Assembly (NCBI RefSeq): GCF_900103545.1
Contig: NZ_FNHH01000024.1
Coordinates: 1-61,361, forward strand
Direction of reading: 5' to 3'
Length of the DNA: 61,361 nt
Origin: Daejeonella rubra
GTDB taxonomy: Bacteria > Bacteroidota > Bacteroidia > Sphingobacteriales > Sphingobacteriaceae
The notes under the pieces are model-generated. The model worked only from the letters and a program-made list of their open reading frames with translations. It searched no databases and had not been told where the DNA came from. This document shows positions 43,625-53,300 of the stretch, in pieces. Positions within the stretch are counted from its first letter, which is position 1, and the number at the start of each line of letters is the position of its first letter. Position numbers and translations under genes: made by a program.

Positions 43625-44761
43625 TTAAACCTTTACGGCATTAGCCATTACATCCTTATAATACTGTTCGTAAATAGGAAGGATAAGACTCAACTCAAAT
43701 TCTTTTGCACGATTAAGAGCTCCCTCTTTAAATAAAGCCAGTTGCTCATCATCCTTTAAAATGAAGATAGCATGAGCAGCCATGGCATCGATATCGCCCA
43801 CATTATCCATAAAACCGGTAACACCATTAATATTTAGCTCTGGCAGACCACCAGCATTGGATGTGATCACAGGAACCTTACAGGCCATAGCCTCGAGTGC
43901 AGCCAATCCAAAGCTTTCTGATTCAGATGGCATAATGAACAGATCAGAAACAGACAGAATTTCTTCTACTGCATCCTGTTTTCCTAAAAAGCGAACACTA
44001 TCACATATTTCAAGATCACGGCAAAGCTGTTCGCAATACACACGCTCCGGTCCGTCGCCAACCATTAAAAGTTTGGAGGGTATCTCCTTTTGAATTTTTT
44101 CAAAAATATGGACCACATCCTGAGTCCTTTTTACCTTTCTGAAATTTGAAGTATGGACTACTATTCGCTCATTATTGGGTGCGATAGCAAGTTTAAAGTG
44201 ATCTTTTGCCTTCAGACTAAAACGCTCCAGATCAATAAAATTCGGTATTACTTTGATGTCCTTGTTAACTTCAAAGTGCTTATAGGTATCTTCTTTCAGG
44301 TTTTCTGAAACGGCAGTCACACCATCAGACTGATTGATAGAAAAAGTAACAACAGGCTTATAAGTAGGATCTTTCCCAACAAGGGTAATATCTGTTCCGT
44401 GTAGTGTTGTCACAACCGGAATATGAATTCCGAAGGTGGCCAGGATCTGCTTTGCCATAAATGCTGCCGAAGCATGCGGTATGGCATAATGTACATGCAA
44501 AAGATCTAGCTTCTCAAATCGTACCACGTCTACCAGCTTACTTGCTAAGGCAAGTTCATAAGGCGGATAATCAAACAGCGGATAGTTGGAAACTGAAACT
44601 TCATGGTAGAATAGGTTCTCGGAAAAAAAATCAAGACGCGCCGGCTGTCTGTACGTTATAAAATGTACCTGATGCCCGTTATCAGCGAGGGCCTTTCCTA
44701 ATTCGGTGGCTACCACCCCGCTACCGCCGAAGGTAGGATAACATACAATTCCAATTTTCAT
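43625..44761 (-). CDS. bshA: N-acetyl-alpha-D-glucosaminyl L-malate synthase
   Basis: This 378-residue GT4-family glycosyltransferase catalyses the first step of bacillithiol synthesis, joining UDP-GlcNAc and L-malate. Typical features: CYPTFGGSGVVATELGKALA at the start, HVHYAIPHASAA, TTLHGTDITLVG, VSNFRKVKR-like TSNFRKVKR, and PSESESFGLAALEAMACKVPVI with the EX7E motif. Orthologues in Bacteroidota have the same length. bshB and bshC are not in this window. Confidence 0.93.
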   Translation of the reverse strand: MKIGIVCYPTFGGSGVVATELGKALADNGHQVHFITYRQPARLDFFSENLFYHEVSVSNYPLFDYPPYELALASKLVDVVRFEKLDLLHVHYAIPHASAAFMAKQILATFGIHIPVVTTLHGTDITLVGKDPTYKPVVTFSINQSDGVTAVSENLKEDTYKHFEVNKDIKVIPNFIDLERFSLKAKDHFKLAIAPNNERIVVHTSNFRKVKRTQDVVHIFEKIQKEIPSKLLMVGDGPERVYCEQLCRDLEICDSVRFLGKQDAVEEILSVSDLFIMPSESESFGLAALEAMACKVPVITSNAGGLPELNINGVTGFMDNVGDIDAMAAHAIFILKDDEQLALFKEGALNRAKEFELSLILPIYEQYYKDVMANAVKV

Positions 44762-44780
44762 AGTGGATCTTAACTGTAGG

Positions 44781-44788
44781 CAAATTTA
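44781..44788 (-). promoter_or_regulatory. TAnnTTTG box upstream of bshA
   Basis: The minus strand reads TAAATTTG, 19 nt before the start. Confidence 0.5.
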
Positions 44789-44864
44789 ATAAAAATGTAG
44801 CTAACAGTCCGTAATAACAGATTAACCTGATTTTAAGCAACAACACAAAGTAAATTGATTAAGT

Positions 44865-44901
44865 GGATAGTATTGTTAACTTAATGTAACAAATACTATC
44901 C
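44865..44901 (-). terminator. Hairpin downstream of the serine hydrolase gene
   Basis: GGATAGTATT and AATACTATCC form 10-bp arms around a 17-nt interval that is itself partly complementary. It starts 19 nt after the stop codon on the minus strand. No T-tract follows, so it may also be a regulatory site for bshA. Confidence 0.4.
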
Positions 44902-44920
44902 TGAAAATGACAAAAAAAGA

Positions 44921-46762
44921 TCAGTTCCCTATGGCCTCATAGATCACATCCTGAATTCTTCCGCGGATATTCAGTTCGATCAATTTTGTGCTGACACCCG
45001 GGTTTACCCTGTTCGACAAGAAAATATAGACCAGATTATACTTCGGATCGACCCAAACGCAGGTTCCTGTATAGCCGGTATGACCAAAGGTTTGTGGTGA
45101 TGCCAGTCTGGAAGGATATCCCTTGGTACTTTCAGGATCCCAGCGATCAAAACCGAGGCCGCGGCGGCTCACATCCGATTGTTTTGCCGTGAACATATCA
45201 ACCGTACCCGGTTTAAAGTATTCAGTTCCACCGTAAGAACCTCTGTTCAATAGCATCTGGTATAAAATAGCGAGGTCATTCGTGCTTGAAAATAGTCCCG
45301 CATGCCCCGAAACACCCCCAACCATGGCAGCTCCCTGATCATGTACATAACCTTCAAGCAATGTTTTCCTGAAGGCCTGATCATCTTCGGTTGGAATGAT
45401 CTCATCCTTTGAGAACCGAAGACGCGGATTGAAACCAGCTCTGGTCATCCCCAAAGGCTTATAGAACTGATCCATGACATAATTTTCCATAGGCTTACCG
45501 GATTGCCTCTCAACCATCTCCTTCATGAAATACATGCTCAAATCGCTATAAACATATTTTCCACGATTTGCCAGTGTTGAATTAAGCATCTGGGGCCACA
45601 TCACCTTTGCGAAGTACCCTTTTCTGATAAAATAATTATCTGCCACCTTGGTTGGAAAGGCTGCTGTTGAATCGCGTCTAAAATCACTTTCAATCAGGTT
45701 TCTGTAGAATGGAATATATGGAATAAAACCTGCCTGATGAAGCATAACCTCACGGACAGAGATCTCAGTTTTATTGGTACTGCGAGCTTTTGGAATGTAA
45801 GCCCCAACATTTGTATCAAGCTTAAGCTTTTCCTGTTCAAAAAGACGCATCACAGCCATGGTTGTAGCGGATGTTTTTGTAACTGACGCAAGATCATAAA
45901 TGTCATTGATTCGGGTAGGTGTGCTGTCTGTATAGGTTCTGGTGCCAAAAGCCTTATTATAGATAACCTTACCGTCAAGCACCACCATCACAACCGCACC
46001 GGGAGCTGCCTTTGAACGGATAGCTTCGGCAGCGATCTCATCAATCCCTCTCAGCGCTGCACTATTGATACCGACTTCCTCGGGAACGGTATATTTTAAC
46101 CTGTTTACAATGCTTTCAAATCCCGAGCCCGAAGTATAGTTTGCAGAAATATCCTGCTTAAGTTTTGCCATTGCCGCTACTCCTCCGAAAATAAGCTGAG
46201 CCGCAAAATTGGAAGACTCATCAGATTTTTTTTCTGACCAGATCAAGGGTGCTTTTAAAAAATTCAATAATTTAAGACTTTGCACATCGCCAGAAAGGCT
46301 AACAATAATCTGTTTATTCAATTGAAGATCTAATAATAAAGGAATGGTGCGCGGGTCATTCAGAGATTGATCTGTAACCTGAATAATTATAGTATTATAA
46401 AACTTAAGATCATCATTCAGCTCATTGAAGCTCAGCATATCATAATTATAAGCTGAAGACTCAAATCGCCTGACCAGTGTGTACTTATTTAAAATACTAT
46501 CAAATTCCGATGAAAATGCAGACCCAATATTGACACTTGCAATGGTCAGATTCTGCAAACTTTTTAAAGGAATCAGCTTCCCCTCATTATTAAGTAATAC
46601 TGTGGATCTTTCAATATTCTTCTCTTCCTTCAAAAAAGCTTCATTCCTTAAATGCTCAGTAGTTTGAGCACAGGCAGACACCGAAAATAAAACTACCACA
46701 CAAAAAGCGGTAACAACAGGACTAAACCTGAACAAATTATTTAGTATAAACATTTTCACCAT
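44921..46762 (-). CDS. Secreted serine hydrolase (class C beta-lactamase fold) with GH3-C-like N-region
   Basis: This 613-residue protein has a signal peptide ending near residue 32. Residues about 40-215 (ERSTVLLNNEGKLIPLKSL, VNIGSAF, IIVSLSGDV, AAQLIFGG) resemble the C-terminal domain of GH3 glycosidases. Residues 230-610 form a beta-lactamase/PBP4* fold with SVTK at 293-296, the Tyr motif YSD at 405-407 and HTG at 561-563. Many Bacteroidota encode ~1000-residue proteins with an entire GH3 enzyme fused to this fold. Here the GH3 catalytic domain is absent. A peptidoglycan-related hydrolase is likely. The start overlaps the amidohydrolase end by 26 nt. Confidence 0.82.
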   Translation of the reverse strand: MVKMFILNNLFRFSPVVTAFCVVVLFSVSACAQTTEHLRNEAFLKEEKNIERSTVLLNNEGKLIPLKSLQNLTIASVNIGSAFSSEFDSILNKYTLVRRFESSAYNYDMLSFNELNDDLKFYNTIIIQVTDQSLNDPRTIPLLLDLQLNKQIIVSLSGDVQSLKLLNFLKAPLIWSEKKSDESSNFAAQLIFGGVAAMAKLKQDISANYTSGSGFESIVNRLKYTVPEEVGINSAALRGIDEIAAEAIRSKAAPGAVVMVVLDGKVIYNKAFGTRTYTDSTPTRINDIYDLASVTKTSATTMAVMRLFEQEKLKLDTNVGAYIPKARSTNKTEISVREVMLHQAGFIPYIPFYRNLIESDFRRDSTAAFPTKVADNYFIRKGYFAKVMWPQMLNSTLANRGKYVYSDLSMYFMKEMVERQSGKPMENYVMDQFYKPLGMTRAGFNPRLRFSKDEIIPTEDDQAFRKTLLEGYVHDQGAAMVGGVSGHAGLFSSTNDLAILYQMLLNRGSYGGTEYFKPGTVDMFTAKQSDVSRRGLGFDRWDPESTKGYPSRLASPQTFGHTGYTGTCVWVDPKYNLVYIFLSNRVNPGVSTKLIELNIRGRIQDVIYEAIGN

Positions 46763-48365
46763 TTAAATACGTTTTTAAAACCTTAGCCTTAAAGAGCGAG
46801 GCTGCATCCGCTTTCATGAGATCCTGATCAAGGATGACAAAATCTGCAAACTTCCCGGCTTCCAGGCTACCCTTTTCTTTTTCCTCAAAATTCCCCTTTG
46901 CTGCCCAGATGGTCATCCCTCTGATCGCCTCTTCCCGGCTCAGGGCATTTTCCATCTGATACCCATTTTCAGGATAACTCTTCATATCCTTCCTTACAAC
47001 TGCTGCATAAAAGGTTAACATCGGATTAATATCCTCAACAGGAAAATCCGTTCCCAATACCAGCCAGCCATTTTGATCCAGCAATTGTTTAAAAGCATAG
47101 GCACCTTTTACACGATTGGGACCAAGCCTGTCGGCAGCCCAATACATATCTGAAGTGGCATGAGTGCTTTGAACGGAAGGAATCACACTATTATTGCCGA
47201 ATAATTTAAAATCCGCTTCATTTACAACCTGTGCATGCTCTATCCGCCAGCGGGCATCGTTTTTGCCTTTTAAAACTCTTCCGTATACATTTAAGATCTC
47301 ACGGTTTGCTGAATCACCAATAGCATGGGTATTCATCTGAAAGCCCTTTTCAGCTATTTTTAGTGCCACCTCCTCAAAATGCTTTTTATCACTCAACAGA
47401 AAACCTGAAGTGGTCGGCTTATCCGAATATGGCTCCAGAAGACAGGCGCCGCGGGAACCCAAAGCACCATCCATATAAACTTTGAAAGACCTGACATTTA
47501 AACGATCTGTTTTGATCGCTCCGGTCTTGAACAGGTATTCATAATTGGCGGCATTGTCTGAAAGCATTCCATAGATCCGCATTTTAAGCTGATCACTTTT
47601 TTGCAGGTCAGTTATTACCGGAATAAGCTCATGGCTGATACCACAATCCGTTACAGTAGTAAGACCTACAGCGAAACAATTCTTCTGAGCATCTAACAGT
47701 GATTCGCTAATCTGCTTTGCCGAAGGGGGTGGAACCTTCGAGAAAACCAGTCCCTCAGCATTATCCACAAGTATTCCTGTTAATTTTCCATTAACAGTCT
47801 CTATTTCGCCGCCACCAATCTTCTGACCAGGTTTTAGTCCTGCCAGATCCAAAGCAAATTTATTAGCAATAGCAGCATGTCCATCAACCCGGGTAAGAAT
47901 TACGGGCCTGTTTGGGAATAATTCATTGAGTTTTTGATTATCAGGAAACTCTTTCACAGACCAGTCGTTCTGATCCCAGCCTCTGCCGATGATCCATCCT
48001 TCAGGATTTTCAAGGCTAAATGCTTTTAACTTTTCAAGAATCTCCTCCCAGCTTTTTGTCCCGACAAGATCTGCATTCTGCAAACCTGTTCCGTAACCAT
48101 AAAAATGAGCATGCCCATCAATGAAGCCCGGAAAGATAGCCTTGCCTTCTGCATCGACCTTCTGCCCCTGATACTTTTTCAAAATATCTTCAGAAGTGCC
48201 CAGCTCAAGGATCTTTCCATCCTTAACGGCAAAAGCCTCTGCCCTTGAAAACTGTTCATCAACAGTATAAACCATCCCATTGTGAACGATAAGATCAGCC
48301 TCTTTTTGAGAACTGCATGAAAACAAAAAAACAAAGCTTAATAACCAAAGAATATTCCTTGCCAT
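46737..48365 (-). CDS. Secreted amidohydrolase (YtcJ-like)
   Basis: This 542-residue lipoprotein has its lipobox Cys near 17 (FLFSCSSQ). The metal-dependent amidohydrolase of the YtcJ/NfdA group shows FPGFIDGHAHFYGYG (HxH at about 84-88), GRGWDQNDW, MNTHAIGDSANRE and WRIEHAQVV, with Asp in VLGTDFPVEDINP near 438. Family members hydrolyse amides and formamides; the substrate is unknown. It is followed by the overlapping serine hydrolase gene, so the two are probably co-expressed in the envelope. Confidence 0.9.
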   Translation of the reverse strand: MARNILWLLSFVFLFSCSSQKEADLIVHNGMVYTVDEQFSRAEAFAVKDGKILELGTSEDILKKYQGQKVDAEGKAIFPGFIDGHAHFYGYGTGLQNADLVGTKSWEEILEKLKAFSLENPEGWIIGRGWDQNDWSVKEFPDNQKLNELFPNRPVILTRVDGHAAIANKFALDLAGLKPGQKIGGGEIETVNGKLTGILVDNAEGLVFSKVPPPSAKQISESLLDAQKNCFAVGLTTVTDCGISHELIPVITDLQKSDQLKMRIYGMLSDNAANYEYLFKTGAIKTDRLNVRSFKVYMDGALGSRGACLLEPYSDKPTTSGFLLSDKKHFEEVALKIAEKGFQMNTHAIGDSANREILNVYGRVLKGKNDARWRIEHAQVVNEADFKLFGNNSVIPSVQSTHATSDMYWAADRLGPNRVKGAYAFKQLLDQNGWLVLGTDFPVEDINPMLTFYAAVVRKDMKSYPENGYQMENALSREEAIRGMTIWAAKGNFEEKEKGSLEAGKFADFVILDQDLMKADAASLFKAKVLKTYLNGENVYTK

Positions 48366-48617
48366 ATATTTTTTTGAATTAGGTGATCATTTGATCGGTA
48401 AATATAAATCATTGCAGAGAATATGACCTTTAAATAAACATTTAAAATAATCTGATCGCAGTTCAAAGACAAATGATGGGATAAAAAATATTCTATTTTA
48501 AGAGTAAATAATATTTTATTTTTTAACTATCTTTAATACAGTTACTTGTAAGGTCAATAATGATTTTTACATTGATAATTGAATCGTTCTAATTCGGTAA
48601 TTCCAAATTCTTATAAG

Positions 48618-49607
48618 ATGAAAAAGAAGATCATAAAAGGAATTAAGTACTTCGTACTATTGGTTGTTGTCGCTATAACAGGATTACTTAGTTATATCAG
48701 CTTCGCACTTCCTGATGTTGGCGATCCGGAAGCCATTAGCATTGAAATAAGCCCTGAGAGGGTGGAAAGAGGAAAGTACCTGGCCAACAGTGTCAATGCC
48801 TGCCTGGATTGCCATTCAACCCGCGACTGGAGTAAATTTGCTGGTCCTCTGGTAGAGGGTACTCTTGGAAAGGGCGGTCAGGAATTCAACCAGGATTTTG
48901 GGCTACCGGGCACTTTTTATTCCAAAAATATCACTCCTTTTGCATTAAAAGACTGGACTAACGGTGAAATATTGAGAGCAATATCTTCCGGAGTAAGCAA
49001 GGATGGCAGTCCCATATTTCCGTTGATGCCACATCCTAATTATGGTAAGGCAGACCGTGAGGATCTATATTCAATTATAGCCTATATAAGAACTCTGCAG
49101 CCTATAGATAACATAGTCCCAAAATCAAAACCTGATTTTCCAATGAACTTTATCATTCATACTATCCCTCAAAAGGCTCAATTTTCAAAAATTCCAGACC
49201 AAAATGATCAGGTGGCCTATGGTGCCTACCTTTTTAATTCTGCCGACTGCGGGACCTGCCATTCGAAGCATGAAAAAGGTGTACCCGTACCTGGTATGGA
49301 ACTGGCCGGAGGATATGAATTTAAAATGCCCCGCGGCGGTATTGTTCGTTCTGCAAATATAAGTCCGGATAAAGAAACAGGGATCGGTAACTGGTCGGAA
49401 GAATTCTTTGTAAACCGTTTTAAAACCTATGCTGATAGTGCCTACAAGCCTATTGAAGTAAAACCCGGAGAGTTTAATACAGTGATGCCATGGATGATGT
49501 TTGCAACTATGACACAGGAAGATCTGAAAGCGATCTATGCCTATCTGCGCACTGTTAAACCAATTAAAAATACGGTTGTAAAGTTCAGTAAGGAACAGAG
49601 CAATTAG
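48618..49607 (+). CDS. Membrane-anchored dihaem cytochrome c
   Basis: This protein is 329 residues from MKKKIIKGIKYF; the in-frame codons upstream lack a start-like context. An N-terminal membrane anchor (about 11-30) precedes two cytochrome c domains with haem motifs CLDCH at 62-66 and CGTCH at 211-215, and axial Met candidates in PLMPHPNYG and VMPWMMF. This type resembles periplasmic electron-transfer subunits of sugar or alcohol dehydrogenases. No dehydrogenase neighbour is present. A long perfect hairpin follows. Confidence 0.9.
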   Translation: MKKKIIKGIKYFVLLVVVAITGLLSYISFALPDVGDPEAISIEISPERVERGKYLANSVNACLDCHSTRDWSKFAGPLVEGTLGKGGQEFNQDFGLPGTFYSKNITPFALKDWTNGEILRAISSGVSKDGSPIFPLMPHPNYGKADREDLYSIIAYIRTLQPIDNIVPKSKPDFPMNFIIHTIPQKAQFSKIPDQNDQVAYGAYLFNSADCGTCHSKHEKGVPVPGMELAGGYEFKMPRGGIVRSANISPDKETGIGNWSEEFFVNRFKTYADSAYKPIEVKPGEFNTVMPWMMFATMTQEDLKAIYAYLRTVKPIKNTVVKFSKEQSN

Positions 49608-49636
49608 TTCGGAGATCACTTTCATTAAAAATTTCC

Positions 49637-49688
49637 AATGCCAGGATGTAAAAAATATAGCAAGCTATATTTTTTACATCCTGGCATT
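49637..49688. terminator. 24-bp perfect inverted repeat downstream of the cytochrome gene
   Basis: AATGCCAGGATGTAAAAAATATAG (by position 49637-49660) is exactly complementary to 49665-49688 with a CAAG loop. It starts 30 nt after the stop. The A/T tract lies inside the stem and not after it, unlike a standard terminator. Its length and perfection suggest a mobile or regulatory origin. Confidence 0.6.
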
Positions 49689-49723
49689 ATCCACATTATA
49701 CCTCCCTTAAGAGTAAAAGACCT

Positions 49724-49731
49724 TATCTTTG
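49724..49731 (+). promoter_or_regulatory. TAnnTTTG box upstream of mutL
   Basis: TATCTTTG matches the -7 consensus and would give a leader of about 110 nt before the TTG start. Confidence 0.5.
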
Positions 49732-49846
49732 AAGACTGAAAACAAGCGATCAGAAATCTGATATTTTCCTAAGGGTTTTCAGAAGAATTTAATTATGTTA
49801 CGGATCACCCCGGGGTGTATTCAAGAAATAAATAAACAGAACTATT

Positions 49847-51700
49847 TTGTCTGATATCATAAAGCTTTTACCCGATTCGGTCGCCAATCAGATTGCAGCA
49901 GGAGAGGTGGTGCAAAGACCAGCCTCAGCACTTAAAGAACTTATTGAAAATGCCATTGATTCGGGTGCTGATAAGATCCAGATACTGATCAAGGATGCCG
50001 GAAAATCACTTATTCAGGTAATCGATAATGGCTGTGGAATGAGCCTTACAGATGCACGCATGTGCTTTGAGCGCCATGCTACTTCTAAGATATGCAAGGC
50101 CGAAGACCTGTTTGCGATCCGTACCATGGGCTTCAGGGGCGAAGCGATGGCTTCGATTGCCGCCATTGCCCAGGTTGAGTTAAAAACTCGTCGTCATGAG
50201 GATGAGCTGGGAACCTGTATTCGGATCGAAGGATCAGAGATCATCGGCCAGGAGCCTGTTTCTACCATGCCCGGAACAAGCATAAGTGTAAAAAACCTGT
50301 TTTATAATACCCCGGCACGCCGTAATTTCCTGAAGGGAAATCCGGTTGAGATCCGTCATCTCAATGATGAGTTCCAGCGTGTTGCTCTTGCAAACCCGGA
50401 TATATTTTTCACACTGCACCAGGATGGAAATGAAATATTTCATTTGCCTAAAGGAAGTCTGAAACAACGCATCATCCACCTCTTTGGAAATGCCTATAAT
50501 CAGAAATTAGTACCGGTTGAGGAAACAACATCCATCATTGACCTCAAAGGATATATCGGCAAACCAGAGTTCGCAAAAAAAACAAGGGGGGAGCAGTTCT
50601 TCTTTGTGAATAATCGCTTTATAAAAGACCCTTACCTTAATCATGCGGTTTTGAATGCCTTTGAAGAGGTATTAAGTGCCGACAGTTATCCGCTTTATGT
50701 TCTCTTTATTGACATCGACCCCTCGAAGATCGACATCAATGTGCATCCAACTAAAACGGAGATCAAGTACCAGGACGAAAAGGCGATCTATGCCATTATC
50801 CGTTCAGCGGTAAAACGGTCACTGGGCCGGTACAATATCAGTCCGACGCTGGATTTTAATCAGGAGACAGGCTTCAGCCAAATGATCAGCCCCAAGGCTC
50901 ATGAAGACATTGTACCTCCTGCTATTTCATTCAATCCTGATTTCAATCCATTCAGCCCCGAAAAAAAGGAACGGGAGATCCCTTTTTTAAGGAACAGTCA
51001 GGAAGAAAGGAAGACCGTTACAAAAAACTGGGGTTCATTATACGAAATTGTTCAGCCCGAAGCACAACAAAACGGGCTTGAACTTGACGGGAATCGTCAG
51101 GTTGAGATTGGAAGCCAGGTATTCAAGAGCATTGGAAAACAGATATTTCAGCTGCATAATCGTTTCATCATTTCGCAGATCAAGTCTGGTTTCATGCTGA
51201 TCGATCAGCAGGCCGCCCATGAGCGAATCCTGTTCGAGCGTTTCCTGGAGCACCTCGAAAGCAGACAGGGAGCCAGTCAGCAGAGTTTATTTCCTCAAAC
51301 AGTTACTCTGAATGCCGTAGATTTTGAGCTTGTCAAAGAACTGTTAACAGACATACAATCCCTTGGCTTTCAGATACGTGAGTTCGGCAAAAACACCATG
51401 ATCATTGAAGGTGTACCTGCAGATATCGGTACAAACATCAGCGAGCTTGAAATCCTGGAACACCTTTTAGAAGGGTTTAAAAATAACCAAAGTGCATTAA
51501 AACTCAATAAGCGCGATAGCCTGGCACGGGCTCTTGCACGCAATACATCGATCAAATCAGGACAATCACTATCGTCAGAAGAGATGAATCTGCTGATCGA
51601 TGAATTATTTGCCTGCGAAATGCCTAATACTTCACTTAGTGGAAAGCCTGTAATCAGTACCTTTACGCTGGAAGAGTTATTACAACGATTTGAAAAGTAA
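49847..51700 (+). CDS. mutL: DNA mismatch repair protein MutL
   Basis: This 617-residue protein has a TTG start. The frame has a stop at 49829 and no ATG in between, and translation from TTG gives the canonical IIKLLPDSVANQIAAGEVVQRP. GHKL ATPase motifs follow (ELIENAIDSGA, DNGCGMS, ATSKI, TMGFRGEA, GTSISVKNLFYNTPARR). The C-terminal dimerisation domain carries LIDQQAAHERILFE, an endonuclease-type motif with Gln where the consensus has His, and ACEMPNTSLSGKP where the Cys-His cluster is degenerate. It coordinates mismatch repair with MutS. The rhomboid genes follow directly. Confidence 0.95.
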   Translation: MSDIIKLLPDSVANQIAAGEVVQRPASALKELIENAIDSGADKIQILIKDAGKSLIQVIDNGCGMSLTDARMCFERHATSKICKAEDLFAIRTMGFRGEAMASIAAIAQVELKTRRHEDELGTCIRIEGSEIIGQEPVSTMPGTSISVKNLFYNTPARRNFLKGNPVEIRHLNDEFQRVALANPDIFFTLHQDGNEIFHLPKGSLKQRIIHLFGNAYNQKLVPVEETTSIIDLKGYIGKPEFAKKTRGEQFFFVNNRFIKDPYLNHAVLNAFEEVLSADSYPLYVLFIDIDPSKIDINVHPTKTEIKYQDEKAIYAIIRSAVKRSLGRYNISPTLDFNQETGFSQMISPKAHEDIVPPAISFNPDFNPFSPEKKEREIPFLRNSQEERKTVTKNWGSLYEIVQPEAQQNGLELDGNRQVEIGSQVFKSIGKQIFQLHNRFIISQIKSGFMLIDQQAAHERILFERFLEHLESRQGASQQSLFPQTVTLNAVDFELVKELLTDIQSLGFQIREFGKNTMIIEGVPADIGTNISELEILEHLLEGFKNNQSALKLNKRDSLARALARNTSIKSGQSLSSEEMNLLIDELFACEMPNTSLSGKPVISTFTLEELLQRFEK

Positions 51701-51718
51701 CACCATCGACATTTATCT

Positions 51719-52456
51719 ATGACCCCATTCGCCAATATTCCTCCGGTAGTAAAGAATCTGCTGATCATCAATATCATTTTCTATGTAGCAACGCTGATGT
51801 TTGGCGGTCCTATGATGACCCAGATATTGGGAGTGCATTATTTTGACGGGCCAGACTTCAGGATCTGGCAGGTGATCACCTATATGTTCATGCATGATTA
51901 TTCTTCGCTGTTCCATATCATGTTCAATATGTTTGCCCTTTATACTTTCGGATCATCACTGGAGTACGTTATGGGATCCAAACGGTTCCTTAACTTCTAC
52001 CTGATCACCGGACTTGGGGCATTGGCATTGCAGCTGATGGTACAGAGTATTGAAGTTTACAACATTACCGGAAGCGCCGTTAATAATGGTTCATTCATGA
52101 TCGATTCAGTTAAAAGGACCATCTCCTTTAATCCCGACCTTATCAGCCAGGATCAGGCTTCTACACTTTTAGGAATTTACCTCACCCCAATGGTTGGTGC
52201 ATCCGGTGCGATATTTGGCTTATTGATCGCCTTTGGAATGCTGTTTCCCAATGCAGAACTCTTCATTATGTTCATCCCAGTTCCTGTAAAAGCAAAATAT
52301 ATTATTCCAGTTTATGTTATCCTTGAGTTATTCCTGGGTGTAAAACAATTTTCAGGTGATTCTGTTGCTCACTTTGCCCATCTGGGCGGAGCATTATTTG
52401 GTTTTATTTTAATTAAAATGTGGCACTTTAAGCGCCGAGACAATTTTTATGAATAG
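51719..52456 (+). CDS. Rhomboid-family intramembrane serine protease (first of pair)
   Basis: This 245-residue protein has six membrane helices. The Ser nucleophile is in VGASGAIFGLL, and the catalytic His is in SVAHFAHLGGALFG. HIMFNMFALYTFG gives the HxxxN region of the oxyanion helix. A 50-residue insert lies between helices 3 and 4 (about 118-165). It cleaves transmembrane substrates in the inner membrane. The stop overlaps the second rhomboid start by 8 nt. Confidence 0.93.
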   Translation: MTPFANIPPVVKNLLIINIIFYVATLMFGGPMMTQILGVHYFDGPDFRIWQVITYMFMHDYSSLFHIMFNMFALYTFGSSLEYVMGSKRFLNFYLITGLGALALQLMVQSIEVYNITGSAVNNGSFMIDSVKRTISFNPDLISQDQASTLLGIYLTPMVGASGAIFGLLIAFGMLFPNAELFIMFIPVPVKAKYIIPVYVILELFLGVKQFSGDSVAHFAHLGGALFGFILIKMWHFKRRDNFYE

Positions 52457-53300
52457 ATCAATTTTTAGCGAATTATTCAATAAAGCATTCCGTTCCGGGA
52501 ATCCGCTGTTCCTCTTTATCGGGATCAATATTCTGGTTTTTACTGCCATCAACCTTTTTGCACTAGGCGAATACCTGGTTGGGGGCCAATCTTCAGGTGC
52601 CGACTGGCTCACAAGCCAGGTATCAGTGCCTGCCTACTATGCTGATCTTCCACTTAAATTCTGGACCATCATTACCTATATGTTCGTGCAGCGTGATTTC
52701 TTTCATCTTTTGTTTAATATGCTCTGGATGTATTGGATGGGGCTCATTTTCATGGACTTCCTGAATAAACGCCAGTTCATATTCGTTTATTTTTCAGGTG
52801 GAATAGCAGGTGCCCTGCTTTATTTACTGGCATACAATACAATCCCTGTATTTATGAACAGCGCACAGAACTCTATCCTGCTTGGATCTTCAGCGAGTGT
52901 AATGGCCATTGTGGTAGCTACTGCAACACTGGTACCTGATTTCACTATACGTCTCATGCTTTTCGGTACTGTGCGCTTGAAATATCTGGCCATGGCCTAT
53001 TTTGTGCTCGATATTATTGGTATGGGTGGTGGGAACCCAGGTGGAAGTATTGCCCATATCGGGGGTGCATTAATGGGATTTATTTTCATCAAGCAATTGC
53101 AAAGCGGAAATGACCTCAGCAAAATTCTAACTAAACGGTCAAAGCTAAAGGTTGTTAAAAGCACCGAAAGCAAACCTGTAAAGAATGATTTTACTGATCA
53201 GGCTACTATAGACAGTATCCTGGATAAGATCTCAAAATCAGGATACGACAGCCTGAGTAAAACAGAAAAGGAGCAATTGTTCAAAGCCAGTAAAAAATAA
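52449..53300 (+). CDS. Rhomboid-family intramembrane serine protease (second of pair)
   Basis: This 283-residue protein has six helices and a cytosolic C-terminal tail (about 210-283) ending DSILDKISKSGYDSLSKTEKEQL. The Ser motif is GSSASV rather than GxSG; Ser and the His of SIAHIGGALMG are present, so activity remains possible. HLLFNMLWMYWMG gives the HxxxN region. It is coupled to the first rhomboid by an 8-nt overlap and to the EEP gene by a 1-nt TAATG overlap. The pair is a typical Bacteroidota arrangement. Confidence 0.9.
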   Translation: MNRSIFSELFNKAFRSGNPLFLFIGINILVFTAINLFALGEYLVGGQSSGADWLTSQVSVPAYYADLPLKFWTIITYMFVQRDFFHLLFNMLWMYWMGLIFMDFLNKRQFIFVYFSGGIAGALLYLLAYNTIPVFMNSAQNSILLGSSASVMAIVVATATLVPDFTIRLMLFGTVRLKYLAMAYFVLDIIGMGGGNPGGSIAHIGGALMGFIFIKQLQSGNDLSKILTKRSKLKVVKSTESKPVKNDFTDQATIDSILDKISKSGYDSLSKTEKEQLFKASKK

